Shown: positions 1 to 7,604, counted from the first letter of the stretch. The stretch: DNA of 64,000 nucleotides from Acidobacteriota bacterium (GCA_029781975.1 JAKOVQ010000007.1:1-64000), one strand, 5' to 3'. The notes: generated from the letters alone by a model not told the origin. Numbers and translations: made by a program.

Positions 1-1
1 G

Positions 2-313
2 AGGCTCGGGATCCTGACCGAGGCGACGGTGAGGATCTCGGCCCTGCCGGAGGCCGAGGAGTTCCACGGGGTCTTCCTCCCCGACCTCCCGTCGGCCCTC
101 GACGCGACGCGCGAGCTCGCGCAGGCGCGGCTGCCGCTCTCGATGGTCCGGCTCGCGACGCCGGACGAGACGAGGACGACGCTCCTCCTCGCGGGGCACG
201 ACCGTCTGCCTCGCCGTCGCGCAGAATCAAACTTCCTATCCTTCGTCATTCAGAGTGCCCCGGCGGAATGGAACGGCGGCCTCCTCGTGAGCGGCGTAAA
301 CTGCCTTCAATGA
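2..313 (+). pseudogene. FAD-linked oxidase C-terminal fragment, 3' truncated
   Basis: The frame is open from base 2, so the 5' part lies outside the window. The first ~65 residues (LGILTEATVRISALPEAEEF, then ATPDETRTTLLLAGHDRL) match the start of the C-terminal substrate domain of FAD-linked oxidases of the alkyl-dihydroxyacetonephosphate synthase/glycolate oxidase group. After AGHDRL, near base 205, the protein turns into unrelated sequence and stops, where the family normally continues for about 150-200 residues. I infer a gene broken by a rearrangement at about 205, the left edge of the accessory region. Whether the N-terminal FAD domain is intact cannot be seen. Confidence 0.6.
297..302 (+). 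promoter_or_regulatory. -10-like hexamer TAAACT, leaderless arrangement
   Basis: TAAACT ends 7 nt before the ATG at 310 and there is no Shine-Dalgarno between them. The same geometry recurs at many genes in this window. No good -35 is visible. Confidence 0.4.
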
Positions 314-522
314 CCGAGGCGGCTCACTTCACGTTTGGCACGGGTCCAGGCCGGGCGGCGGAATCGCCACGGATCACCCCCGCCGAGATGTGGGACAACC
401 TGTGTCGGGCTGACGAGCTTCTCGAGGAGTGTGAAGCCCTGGCCTCCACACTCGATGCCCGAGGGCAGACGTCCGCGCTCCCTCGGACAGGCGAGCCGCC
501 CTCGTGCGACCCGGCCGGCTGA
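310..522 (+). CDS. Small hypothetical protein upstream of a nucleotidyltransferase
   Basis: A 70-residue protein starting MTEAAHFTFG. I do not recognise the family. The middle (TPAEMWDNLCRADELLEECE and onward to about residue 50) is predicted helical and acidic, and the ends look disordered. It overlaps the following nucleotidyltransferase gene by 19 nt, so the two are probably translated together; a toxin/antitoxin-type partner role is only a guess. A -10-like hexamer 7 nt before the ATG supports this start over the longer GTG/ATG options further upstream. Confidence 0.45.
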   Translation: MTEAAHFTFGTGPGRAAESPRITPAEMWDNLCRADELLEECEALASTLDARGQTSALPRTGEPPSCDPAG

Positions 523-1022
523 TCCGGGTCGCTCAGCGGCTCGCGGAGCTCCTCGGCAATGGCTCGGCGTTGGCCGGGGGCCTGGCGGTGGCAGCCTGGG
601 GGGAGATCCGGGCTACGCGCGATGTCGACTTCGTCAGCCTTCGGTCTCTTTCGGAGGTAGAGGAGGCGCTCAAGAATGCGGGACTCGACACCGTCACCCG
701 TCATGGCGATCCCTACAGCGACGACCTCCCGTGGGTCCTCAAAGGGGAGCTCGAGGGAGTCCCGTTCCAGGTCTTCGCACCGCGGGGAGGAAGGCTCTTC
801 TCGGTCGTGAGCGTGTCCCCCACGGGCGGGGGGGGAGAGACGATCCCCGTGGTTGGCCTCGAGGACCTCCTCCGGCTCAAGCTCGAGGCGGGAGGGCCGA
901 AGGACCTGTGGGACACCGCCCGACTCCTCCGGCGTCACCCGGATCAGGTCCCGTCCACGATGGCCTGCGCCTCGTCTCTAGGGGTTGAGACCGAGCTCCG
1001 ACGGTGGCTCGAGCGCGAGTGA
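504..1022 (+). CDS. AbiEii/DUF6036-like nucleotidyltransferase-fold protein
   Basis: A 172-residue protein with the GG...D-x-D signature of DNA polymerase beta-type nucleotidyltransferases: G25-G26 in ALAGGLAVAAWGE, then D40-x-D42 in RATRDVDFV. A later E-D-L-L-R-L-K-x-E segment (about residues 116-127) matches the conserved part of AbiEii/DUF6036-like proteins, where the third carboxylate and a lysine sit. Members of this fold serve as toxins, antitoxins or resistance nucleotidyltransferases; the substrate cannot be told from sequence. The GTG start at 504 lies inside the preceding small ORF. Relatives often come with a second partner gene, and the only candidate here is the ORF at 310-522. 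Confidence 0.7.
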   Translation: MRPGRLIRVAQRLAELLGNGSALAGGLAVAAWGEIRATRDVDFVSLRSLSEVEEALKNAGLDTVTRHGDPYSDDLPWVLKGELEGVPFQVFAPRGGRLFSVVSVSPTGGGGETIPVVGLEDLLRLKLEAGGPKDLWDTARLLRRHPDQVPSTMACASSLGVETELRRWLERE

Positions 1023-1097
1023 CCGGGCCATGGCCGGGACTGCACCCCCTGCCGAGTCTGCCTGATCCATCTTGATGCCGGCCGAGCCCTCGGCCGC

Positions 1098-1680
1098 GTG
1101 GGGGTCGGCCATCTTCGAGCGGGCTTCGCCCCTATCCGCTGCCCCGCCTGCGCCGCCGAGCACCTCGCCTCCTCCTGCAAGGGACGTGGCCTGGCTCCTT
1201 CACACCTCCTTCATGTACCACCGAGAGCTGCCTGGGCCGAGCGCCCTCCTCGTCCTCTCCTGCGCCCGTCCGGCTTCTCAGTCCACAACTCCGTGACCGT
1301 CCCCGCCGGTGACGGCCGAGCCCTCGAGGCACTCGCCCGCTATTGCCTGGGCAACCCCGTGAGCCTCGCTCGCCTGCGCTTCACGCCGGGCTCGGAGACG
1401 GCCTCTTACCTGCCTCGGGACGGCCACGACGGTCAGAAGGTCGAGACCCTCGACGCCCTCGACTTCGTCGCCCGTCTCCTCGCGCACGTTCCCGATCCGA
1501 GAAGGCACCTCGTGCACTGCTACGGCGCCTGCTCCAACGTCGTCCGCCGAAACCTGAAGGCCCAGAGCCGGCACGCAGAGCCGCCCGCCTCCGGACCCGG
1601 CGCTCCCCCTCCGCTGCCGCCCGCCCCGGTCCCCCCCCTCGTCATCCGCGGCATCCTCGACCACCTTGCCGCCTCGCCTC
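1098..1680 (+). mobile_element. IS91-type (Y2/HUH) transposase remnant with internal deletions
   Basis: Three blocks in one frame match IS91-family transposases in the right order. Block one is the N-terminal zinc-finger part (AGFAPIRCPACAAEHL, then SCKGRGLAPS) at about 1119-1200. Block two is the Y2_Tnp C-terminal domain (GFSVHNSVTVPAGDGRALEA, then LARLRFTPGSETASYLPRDG, ending LVHCYGACSNVVR) at about 1270-1555. Block three is the extreme C-terminus (VIRGILDHLAA) at about 1640-1675. The catalytic HUH/tyrosine part between blocks one and two, several hundred residues in intact members, is missing, so this cannot be active. Bases 1023-1097, between the nucleotidyltransferase stop and this remnant, hold nothing recognisable. 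Confidence 0.7.
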
Positions 1681-1719
1681 GCCGTCGCCGAAAATCGACC
1701 TTCCTGTCCCTGCGCCGGC

Positions 1720-2304
1720 TCAGGGGGCGAAGTCGGCGATCGCCCGGTCCAGCTCGGAGAGGAGGTCCTTCCCGCGATGGAGCCCGCGCGCTCCGATCGT
1801 CGCGAGCGCCGTGCGCGCGGTCTCGTGGTCGGCGGTCGTCGACTCGGCAAGGAGCGACCGGAGGTCCTCGGCGTCCCGGGGTCGCAGACGGTCGTCGCGG
1901 GCGAGGACCTTGAGGGCGAGGAGGTGTCCGAGCGTCGCCACGGGGACGACGAGACCAGGAAGGACCTCGATCCGTTCGGCGGCCTCGGCGACTTCCGTCT
2001 CGATGCCGGAGGAAGCGAAGAGGAGGTCGACGACGACCCCGCGGGATCGGCGCTCGAGGGGTGGACGAAGACGGGCGGTAGCGAGGCGTTCGGCGGCGTT
2101 CTGCTCCACGGCGGCGGTGACGTCCCAGCCCGAGGCGGAGAGCGCGAAGACGAGGCGTTCCCCCGCGGCGTCGTCAGGGACGGAGACCGCGACGTCGACG
2201 TCCCGTGTCGTCCGGGGCTCGGCGTGGGCCGCGACGGCCGCGAGCTCGAGGGCGAGCCGCAGACGTGCGGCGGGGGAGTCGGGCTCGAGGCCGGCGCCTG
2301 GCAC
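1720..2304 (-). CDS. AbiEii-like nucleotidyltransferase-fold protein
   Basis: A 194-residue protein with the polymerase-beta nucleotidyltransferase metal site D35-x-D37 (RTTRDVDVAV). A later GHLLALKVLARDD segment around residues 146-158 resembles the third catalytic region of the AbiEii/DUF1814-type group. The usual glycine pair before the aspartates is replaced by AAVAAHAE, which may weaken catalysis. The GTG start at 2304 is chosen because TAGAAT ends 6 nt upstream with no ribosome-binding site. It is oriented against the similar gene at 504, with the IS91 remnant between them. No partner gene is visible, so its role in defence, resistance or antitoxin function is open. Confidence 0.7.
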   Translation of the reverse strand: MPGAGLEPDSPAARLRLALELAAVAAHAEPRTTRDVDVAVSVPDDAAGERLVFALSASGWDVTAAVEQNAAERLATARLRPPLERRSRGVVVDLLFASSGIETEVAEAAERIEVLPGLVVPVATLGHLLALKVLARDDRLRPRDAEDLRSLLAESTTADHETARTALATIGARGLHRGKDLLSELDRAIADFAP

Positions 2305-2310
2305 GGGGCG

Positions 2311-2316
2311 ATTCTA
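2311..2316 (-). promoter_or_regulatory. -10-like hexamer TAGAAT, leaderless arrangement
   Basis: On the minus strand TAGAAT ends 6 nt before the GTG at 2304; no Shine-Dalgarno and no -35 match. Confidence 0.45.
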
Positions 2317-2373
2317 CGGGCCCCGAAGACGCTCCCGCCCGCCTGAGCGGAAGGCCCCGGGGGAACCCGGTTG

Positions 2374-2427
2374 GGGCTCGCCCGGATGCTCTTCGTCTCC
2401 CACGACCGGACCTTCCTCCGCGGCCTC
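2374..2427 (+). pseudogene. ABC-F ATPase fragment (H-loop)
   Basis: The frame encodes LARMLFVSHDRTFLRGL, the H-loop region of an ABC-F (Uup/EttA-like) ATPase, after which homology ends abruptly. Walker B and the D-loop, which should lie between LARM and LFVSHDR, are missing. The same junction is present in the copy at 8702-8830. The rest of 2305-2558 contains nothing else I can assign. Confidence 0.6.
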
Positions 2428-2558
2428 TGCACTTCCGGCAAGGCCAGGCATGCTGCCGAGCTCGCCGCTGCCTTGCGGGACGAGGCGGTCGTCGACGTCG
2501 CTTGCGAGCCTTCTTCGTCCCGTCTTCAGGCATCGCCGATTCACATCGACGATTCCGC

Positions 2559-2587
2559 TTGCCGCATCGACCTCACGGTGCTACAAT
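2559..2587 (+). promoter_or_regulatory. Sigma70-like promoter upstream of the magnesium block
   Basis: TTGCCG (2559-2564), a 17-nt spacer, and TACAAT (2582-2587). It stands out in this GC-rich setting and precedes a strong Shine-Dalgarno and a very short ORF. Confidence 0.5.
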
Positions 2588-2618
2588 GCTCCGCCCGAAG
2601 GGGCGAGGAGGCGACCGA

Positions 2619-2663
2619 ATGGACGACGGACCTACTTCGACCGGCTCGAGAGAGCGGAGATAG
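2619..2663 (+). CDS. 14-codon ORF behind a near-perfect Shine-Dalgarno
   Basis: GAGGAGG at 2605-2611 lies 7 nt before ATG at 2619, and the reading frame MDDGPTSTGSRERR ends at TAG. It follows the promoter at 2559-2587 and precedes the MgtC-like segment. A neighbouring frame reads YFDRLERAEIDARLG and stops at 2692, so this may be a frameshifted remnant of a longer protein. Alternatively it could be a leader peptide for the genes downstream. Nothing else recognisable lies between 2664 and 2841. Confidence 0.35.
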   Translation: MDDGPTSTGSRERR

Positions 2664-2841
2664 ACGCCAGGCTCGGCCGCCCAGGGTCCTGAAAGCGGCG
2701 TTTCGGCGCGCCTCCCCCTCCTCAGCCGACAGCGCATCGAACAACCAACCGACACGGACGAGCGGGGAGCTCCCACAGGGGCTCGCTCGTTCTCGATGTG
2801 CGTTCCCGTCGAGGTGTCTCGACGGAGACGAGGAGGGGGGA

Positions 2842-3265
2842 ATGCCGCTCTTTCCCGACGACCCGGCTGCTTACGACTTCATCCTCCGTATCGGTGCTGC
2901 ACTCCTCTGCGGGACGCTCGTCGGCGTACATAGGCCGGACAGGGGGCGCCGCGCAGGGCTTCGTACGAACGCTCTCGTCTCCATCCGGCCGCCGTTCTTC
3001 ACGGACCTGTCGACCACCGCTTCCGCGCCGCCCGGCCCGTCGCGCGTCGCCGCGCAGGTCGTGGAAGGCATCGGGTACCCCGGGGCCGGCGCCGTCCCGA
3101 GGCCGGAAGGAATCGTCCAGCGGCTCGCCACCGCCGGAGCCCTCCAGGCCGCCGCCGTGACCAGGACGCCGGCCGGTGCGGGCCTCGTCGGGACCGCGGT
3201 CCTCGCGTCGCTCGCCTTCCTCCTCGTCCGAAAGCCATCCCGTTCCCTCGGACGCCGGATCGATC
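2842..3265 (+). pseudogene. MgtC/SapB-family-like segment, degenerate
   Basis: From ATG 2842 the protein follows the MgtC/SapB pattern. It has a first membrane helix (DFILRIGAALLCGTLVGVHR), the conserved R-x-A-G-L-R-T-N-A-L-V block, then SRVAAQVVEGIGYPGAGAV and a late hydrophobic stretch (TAVLASLAFLLV). Several normally invariant positions have changed: the usual FLGAG reads YPGAG, RGLTTAA reads QRLATAG, and the following tryptophan is glutamine. A stretch between the first two blocks is missing. There is no stop codon: the frame runs on through low-complexity Arg/Pro/Ala sequence (3266-3492) into the beta-barrel-like protein. I read it as a decayed inner-membrane MgtC gene rather than a working fusion. 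MgtC proteins act in magnesium limitation, which fits the neighbouring mgtA. Confidence 0.5.
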
Positions 3266-3492
3266 TCACCGCATCACGGGACGAGGAGAAGCAGCGCTCC
3301 GACCTGACGGGCCGCGCGGGAGCGGGTCCGTCCGTCGCCGAAGGTGCCGATGCTCTCCCCCCTTCGTCCCGCGGTCGGGCAGAGCTCCCGAGAATGATCC
3401 ACGCGGTCACACCGAGGGCCCCGAGGCGTTCGACGGAGCCTCGGCACGAAAGCGGTGCGCCGGAGCTGCGCCGGGCAAGCCGCGTCGCTCCC

Positions 3493-4308
3493 ATGCCCGT
3501 GCGACCGTCCCGCGCCGAATGGCGCGCTCACGCACGCCGGACGAACCGTGCAGCGGACCTCGCTCCCGCCTCGAAGGGCGAGACCCTGCGCATCACCTGC
3601 CTCCGGGGTCCGTGCCGGCTCGTCGCAGCGCTTCCGCCGCTGCTGTCGATCCTGGCCGCCAGGCCCGCGACCGCCGCGCGGCCGATGATCACCGACGACG
3701 CCCGCACCGTCGATGCCAAGACCTGCCAGGTCGAGGCCTGGGCCAGGGGCAGCCGGAGCAGCACCGAGTACTGGGTGCTGCCGGCCTGCGCCTTCATCGA
3801 CGCCCTGGAGCTGACCGTGGGCGGAGCCCGCACGCGCGGGGCCGGCGGCAGCACGACCACCGACGTGGTGGTGCAAGGGAAGACGGTCTTCAAGCCCCTC
3901 GAGACCAACGGATGGGGCATCGGGCTGGCCGTCGGCATGGACCGGCACTCGCAGGCCGGTTCCTCCACGCCGGACTGGTACGCCTACGTGCCGGTCACCT
4001 TCTCGCTCCGCGACGACGCCTTCGCCCTCCACGCGAACCTCGGCTGGCTGCGCGAGGGCCACACGGGTCACGACCGCCTGACGTGGGGCCTGGGCACCGA
4101 GGCCAGGCTCACGGAGCGCACGGGGCTGGTCGCCGAGATCTTCGGCGACGACCGGGGCGTCCCTCACCACCAGCTCGGCCTTCGCCACTGGCTGGCGCCG
4201 GGTCGCCTTCAGATCGATGCGACCTGCGGCGGCCGCACGGGAGGCGGCAGTCGGGAACGATGGTTTTCCCTCGGCCTGCGGCTGCTGTCCGCGCGGCTCC
4301 TGCCGTGA
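3493..4308 (+). CDS. Exported beta-barrel-like protein paired with the Mg2+ ATPase
   Basis: The conserved part begins after a hydrophobic signal-like stretch (RLVAALPPLLSILAARPATA) with ARPMITDDARTVDAKTCQVE. It continues as short alternating strands (ALELTVGGARTRG, GWGIGLAVGMDRHS, FALHANLGWLREG, LTWGLGTEARLTE) and ends in RERWFSLGLRLLSARLLP. This looks like an outer-membrane barrel of the kind found as conserved hypotheticals in proteobacteria, though the resemblance is from memory. The start is uncertain: ATG 3493 is the nearest in-frame ATG, but CTG 3586, eight bases after a GAAGGG motif, would place the signal peptide right at the N-terminus. It lies 111 nt before mgtA on the same strand, so a role linked to cation uptake is likely but inferred. 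Confidence 0.6.
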   Translation: MPVRPSRAEWRAHARRTNRAADLAPASKGETLRITCLRGPCRLVAALPPLLSILAARPATAARPMITDDARTVDAKTCQVEAWARGSRSSTEYWVLPACAFIDALELTVGGARTRGAGGSTTTDVVVQGKTVFKPLETNGWGIGLAVGMDRHSQAGSSTPDWYAYVPVTFSLRDDAFALHANLGWLREGHTGHDRLTWGLGTEARLTERTGLVAEIFGDDRGVPHHQLGLRHWLAPGRLQIDATCGGRTGGGSRERWFSLGLRLLSARLLP

Positions 4309-4419
4309 CGGGAAGCAGCAACGGGACGCTCACGAACGCTGACGAGCCCTGATCCGAAAACGCCCGCCCGACCCCGCTCGCAAGCGCGGGAAGCCGGCGG
4401 GCCACGCCGGAGGACCCCG

Positions 4420-7185
4420 ATGAACCTCACATTCCTGAAGGAGCTCTTCGCGAGCTTCGTCCGCACGCACGGTTTCGGCCGCCACTTCCGCCGGCTTCTC
4501 CTGCTCGACAGCCTCTCCCGGACGACGGTCAGCCGCGAGCTGCCGGCCGAGCTGGGGGACACGCTGGCCGCTGCCGCGAGCGCCGATGCCGAGGCGGTCC
4601 TCGCGCAGCTCGGCAGCCGCCTCGGCGGCCTCAGCCAGGAGCAGGCCGAATCCATCCGCGCCCGCGTGGGCCTGAACGAGGTCGAGCACGAGAAGCCGCT
4701 CCCGTGGTGGATACACCTCTGGATCTCCTACCGTAACCCCTTCAACCTCCTGCTGACGCTCCTGGCGGCCATCTCCTGGCTGACCGACGACCTCAAGGCC
4801 ACGACGGTCATCGGCTCGATGGTGGTGCTCTCCACGCTCCTTCGCTTCTGGCAGGAAGCCAAGGCCAACGAGGCCGCTGACGGCCTGAGGGCGATGGTCA
4901 CGACGACCGCGACGGTGATGCGCCCGAACCCGTCCGAGGACCCCGCCGCGGTACCCGAGGGGCGCAACGGCATGCTCCCGCACGTGAACCCGGCCCGCCG
5001 CGTGGAGCTGCCGATCCGGCTCCTGGTGCCCGGCGACGTGGTCCTCCTCTCGGCGGGCGACATGGTCCCGGCCGACTGCCGCGTGCTCGCCGCCAAGGAC
5101 CTGTTCGTGTCGCAGGCGGCGATGACCGGCGAGTCGATGCCGGTCGAGAAGTTCGCCGGTCGGCGCACGATTCCGGCCGCCGGCCCGCTCGAGCTGGACA
5201 ACGTCGTCTTCATGGGCACCAACGTCGTCTCCGGCTCGGCCACGGCCGCCGTGCTCGTCACCGGCAACGCCACCTACTTCGGGGCGCTCGCCTCGCGAGT
5301 CACCGCCGCCGACCGCGCACCGACCTCCTTCCAGGCCGGCGTGAACAGGGTGAGCTGGCTCCTGATCCGCTTCATGCTCGTGATGGCGCCGCTCGTCCTC
5401 CTCATCAACGGCGTCACCAAGGGCGACTGGATGGAGGCGCTGCTGTTCGCTCTCTCCATCGCCGTCGGATTGACGCCCGAGATGCTGCCCATGATCGTCA
5501 CCTCGACGCTCGCCAAGGGGGCGGTGGTCATGTCGCGGCGAAAGGTCATCGTCAAGCGCCTGGACGCCATCCAGAACTTCGGCGCCATGGACGTGCTGTG
5601 CACCGACAAGACCGGCACGCTCACCCAGGACAGGATCTTCCTGTCACGCCACGTCGACGTCTGGGGCGAGGAGTCGGACGAGGTGCTGGCGATGGCGTAC
5701 CTCAACAGCTACTACCAGACGGGGCTGAAGAACCTCCTGGACGTCGCGGTCCTCGATCACGTCGAGGTGCATCAGGAGCTCAACCCCGCACGCAACTACC
5801 GCAAGGTCGACGAGATCCCGTTCGACTTCCAGCGCCGCCGCATGTCGGTGGTGGTGTCCGAGCGCGAGGACCACCACGAGCTGATCTGCAAGGGGGCGGT
5901 GGAGGAGGTGCTATCCGTCTGTGCGCGGGTGCGCCATGGCGCCGCGACCGAGCCGCTGACGCCCGGGCTGCTCGCGCGCATTCGCGCCGTCACCGCCGAG
6001 CTGAACGAGGAGGGTCTCCGCGTCGTCGCGGTGGCCATGAAGGAGGTGCCGCCGCGCGAGGAGCCCTACGGCGTCGCCGACGAGCTGGAGCTGACGCTCA
6101 TCGGCTACGTCGCCTTCCTCGATCCGCCCAAGGAGTCGACGGCGCCGGCCATCGAGGCTCTGGCCGAGCACGGCGTCGCCGTCAAGGTGCTGACCGGCGA
6201 CAACGAGCGGGTGACGGCCAAGATCTGCCGCGAGGTGGGCCTTCAGCAGCGGGGCGTGCTGCTCGGCAGCCGCATCGAGCGCATGAGCGACCGGGAGCTG
6301 GCCGAGGAGGTCGAGCGCCACGACGTGTTCGCCCGCCTCACGCCCACGCAGAAGGAGCGCATCGTGCGCGTGCTGAGGTCCAACGGGCACGTGGTCGGCT
6401 TCATGGGCGACGGCATCAACGACGCGCCGGCCCTCCGCACGGCCGACATCGGCATCTCCGTCGACACGGCGGTGGACATCGCCAAGGAGGCGGCCGACAT
6501 CATCCTGCTGGAGAAGAGCCTGATGGTGCTCGAGGAAGGGGTTCTCGAAGGCCGCCGCACCTTCGCCAACATGCTCAAGTACATCAAGATGACGGCCAGC
6601 TCGAACTTCGGCAACATGTTCTCGGTCCTGGTCGCCTCGGCCTTCATCCCCTTCCTGCCGATGCTGCCGATGCAGCTGCTGGTGCTCAACCTGCTCTACG
6701 ACATCTCCCAGATCGCGATTCCGTTCGACCGCGTGGACGACGAGCTGGTGCGCAGGCCGCAGAGGTGGAACCCCGGCGAGATCGGCCGCTTCATGGTCTA
6801 TTTCGGGCCGGTGAGCTCGATCTTCGACATCACGACCTTCGTCATGATGTGGTTCGTCTTCGGCGCCGGCTCTCCCGACCGGCAGACGCTCTTCCAGTCG
6901 GGATGGTTCATCGAGAGCCTGATGACGCAGACGCTGGTCGTGCACATGATCCGCACGCAGAAGGTCCCCTTCCTGGAGAGCCGGCCCGGCACGCCTTTGC
7001 TCGTCACCACGGTTCTGATCATGGCCGTCGGCGTCTTTCTTCCAATGGGGCCGCTGGCGCACTACTTCAAGCTGCAAGCGCTGCCGGTCCTGTTCTTCCC
7101 GCTGCTGGCGGTGACGCTGCTCGGCTACATGGCGCTGACGCAGCTGATGAAGAGCCACTACCGGGGCCGCTACGGATGGCAGTGA
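4420..7185 (+). CDS. mgtA: Magnesium-translocating P-type ATPase
   Basis: A 921-residue P3B-type ATPase, the usual length for MgtA/MgtB. The actuator TGES motif is in QAAMTGESMPVEKF, the phosphorylation site is D396 in CTDKTGTLT, the nucleotide-binding KGA is in LICKGAVEEVL, and the hinge is TGDN...GDGINDAP. The last third carries the C-terminal transmembrane helices. It imports Mg2+ across the inner membrane using ATP. A GGAGGA Shine-Dalgarno sits just before the ATG. In other bacteria MgtA is expressed under low Mg2+; no leader riboswitch is evident in the 111-nt gap. It forms a block with the MgtC-like segment and the barrel-like protein, and this block lies between two ABC-F pieces, suggesting acquisition by transfer. 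Confidence 0.95.
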   Translation: MNLTFLKELFASFVRTHGFGRHFRRLLLLDSLSRTTVSRELPAELGDTLAAAASADAEAVLAQLGSRLGGLSQEQAESIRARVGLNEVEHEKPLPWWIHLWISYRNPFNLLLTLLAAISWLTDDLKATTVIGSMVVLSTLLRFWQEAKANEAADGLRAMVTTTATVMRPNPSEDPAAVPEGRNGMLPHVNPARRVELPIRLLVPGDVVLLSAGDMVPADCRVLAAKDLFVSQAAMTGESMPVEKFAGRRTIPAAGPLELDNVVFMGTNVVSGSATAAVLVTGNATYFGALASRVTAADRAPTSFQAGVNRVSWLLIRFMLVMAPLVLLINGVTKGDWMEALLFALSIAVGLTPEMLPMIVTSTLAKGAVVMSRRKVIVKRLDAIQNFGAMDVLCTDKTGTLTQDRIFLSRHVDVWGEESDEVLAMAYLNSYYQTGLKNLLDVAVLDHVEVHQELNPARNYRKVDEIPFDFQRRRMSVVVSEREDHHELICKGAVEEVLSVCARVRHGAATEPLTPGLLARIRAVTAELNEEGLRVVAVAMKEVPPREEPYGVADELELTLIGYVAFLDPPKESTAPAIEALAEHGVAVKVLTGDNERVTAKICREVGLQQRGVLLGSRIERMSDRELAEEVERHDVFARLTPTQKERIVRVLRSNGHVVGFMGDGINDAPALRTADIGISVDTAVDIAKEAADIILLEKSLMVLEEGVLEGRRTFANMLKYIKMTASSNFGNMFSVLVASAFIPFLPMLPMQLLVLNLLYDISQIAIPFDRVDDELVRRPQRWNPGEIGRFMVYFGPVSSIFDITTFVMMWFVFGAGSPDRQTLFQSGWFIESLMTQTLVVHMIRTQKVPFLESRPGTPLLVTTVLIMAVGVFLPMGPLAHYFKLQALPVLFFPLLAVTLLGYMALTQLMKSHYRGRYGWQ

Positions 7186-7260
7186 GCCGTCGGCCTCTGA
7201 CAGGCGCGGCAATTTCGCTCGGCTGCCGCCCGATCGGCACGACCTCACGGCCTCTCGGGG

Positions 7261-7382
7261 TTCGGCGAGCGGGTCCTCGAGATCGGGGGCGAGGACGGCA
7301 CCGGGAAGCCGGTCTCCACGGCGGCACCTACGAGGAGTACGTGGCCCGCTCGGGTCACGAGGCGCCGGGCGTCCATGCGTAG
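7261..7382 (+). pseudogene. ABC-F ATPase C-terminal fragment, frameshifted
   Basis: One frame reads RVLEIGGEDGTGKPV (7270-7314) and the next reads HGGTYEEYVARSGHEAPGVH up to TAG at 7382. Together these resemble the stretch after the H-loop of ABC-F ATPases (a V-x-E-I-G-G segment followed by a G-T-Y-E-E-Y segment), broken by one frameshift. This piece would directly follow the H-loop fragment at 2374-2427 if the 4.8 kb between them were removed. The rest of 7186-7558 shows no gene, only the dispersed repeat at 7446. Confidence 0.5.
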
Positions 7383-7445
7383 CAGGCCCACCCGCGCGCG
7401 AAGGCCTCGAAAGCCGCGGCCCCGACCATCTCGCCGCCTCGAGCG

Positions 7446-7511
7446 CCACACGGTCTGGCCTCGTCTCCACCACGAGCCGGCAGACAGAGGCTCCCCTCGC
7501 TCTCCTCGTCG
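7446..7511 (+). repeat. Dispersed ~67-bp intergenic repeat, copy A
   Basis: Begins CCACACGGTC, then CCTCGTCTCCACC and CCGGCAG. By eye it is roughly three-quarters to four-fifths identical to 12022-12088. Both copies lie in noncoding stretches upstream of plus-strand genes. Confidence 0.45.
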
Positions 7512-7558
7512 ACCTCTCCCTCCGAGGTCCGGGCCTCGACGCCGCTGAACGAAGGCCA

Positions 7559-7596
7559 TTGACGCCGCGGAACGGACTCTCTACATTTATGTAGAG
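7559..7596 (+). promoter_or_regulatory. Promoter with overlapping palindromic operator of the RHH-GNAT operon
   Basis: TTGACG (7559-7564), a 17-nt spacer, TACATT (7582-7587). A perfect 8-bp inverted repeat, CTCTACAT-TT-ATGTAGAG (7579-7596), covers the -10 box and runs up to the Shine-Dalgarno-like AGAGG. This is where a ribbon-helix-helix antitoxin is expected to bind and repress its own operon. Confidence 0.75.
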
Positions 7597-7604
7597 GCGA
7601 CGCC

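Noticed and set aside
4309-4419. Leader of mgtA examined for a Mg2+ riboswitch
   Set aside because: Only 111 nt and no recognisable M-box or mgtL-like element.
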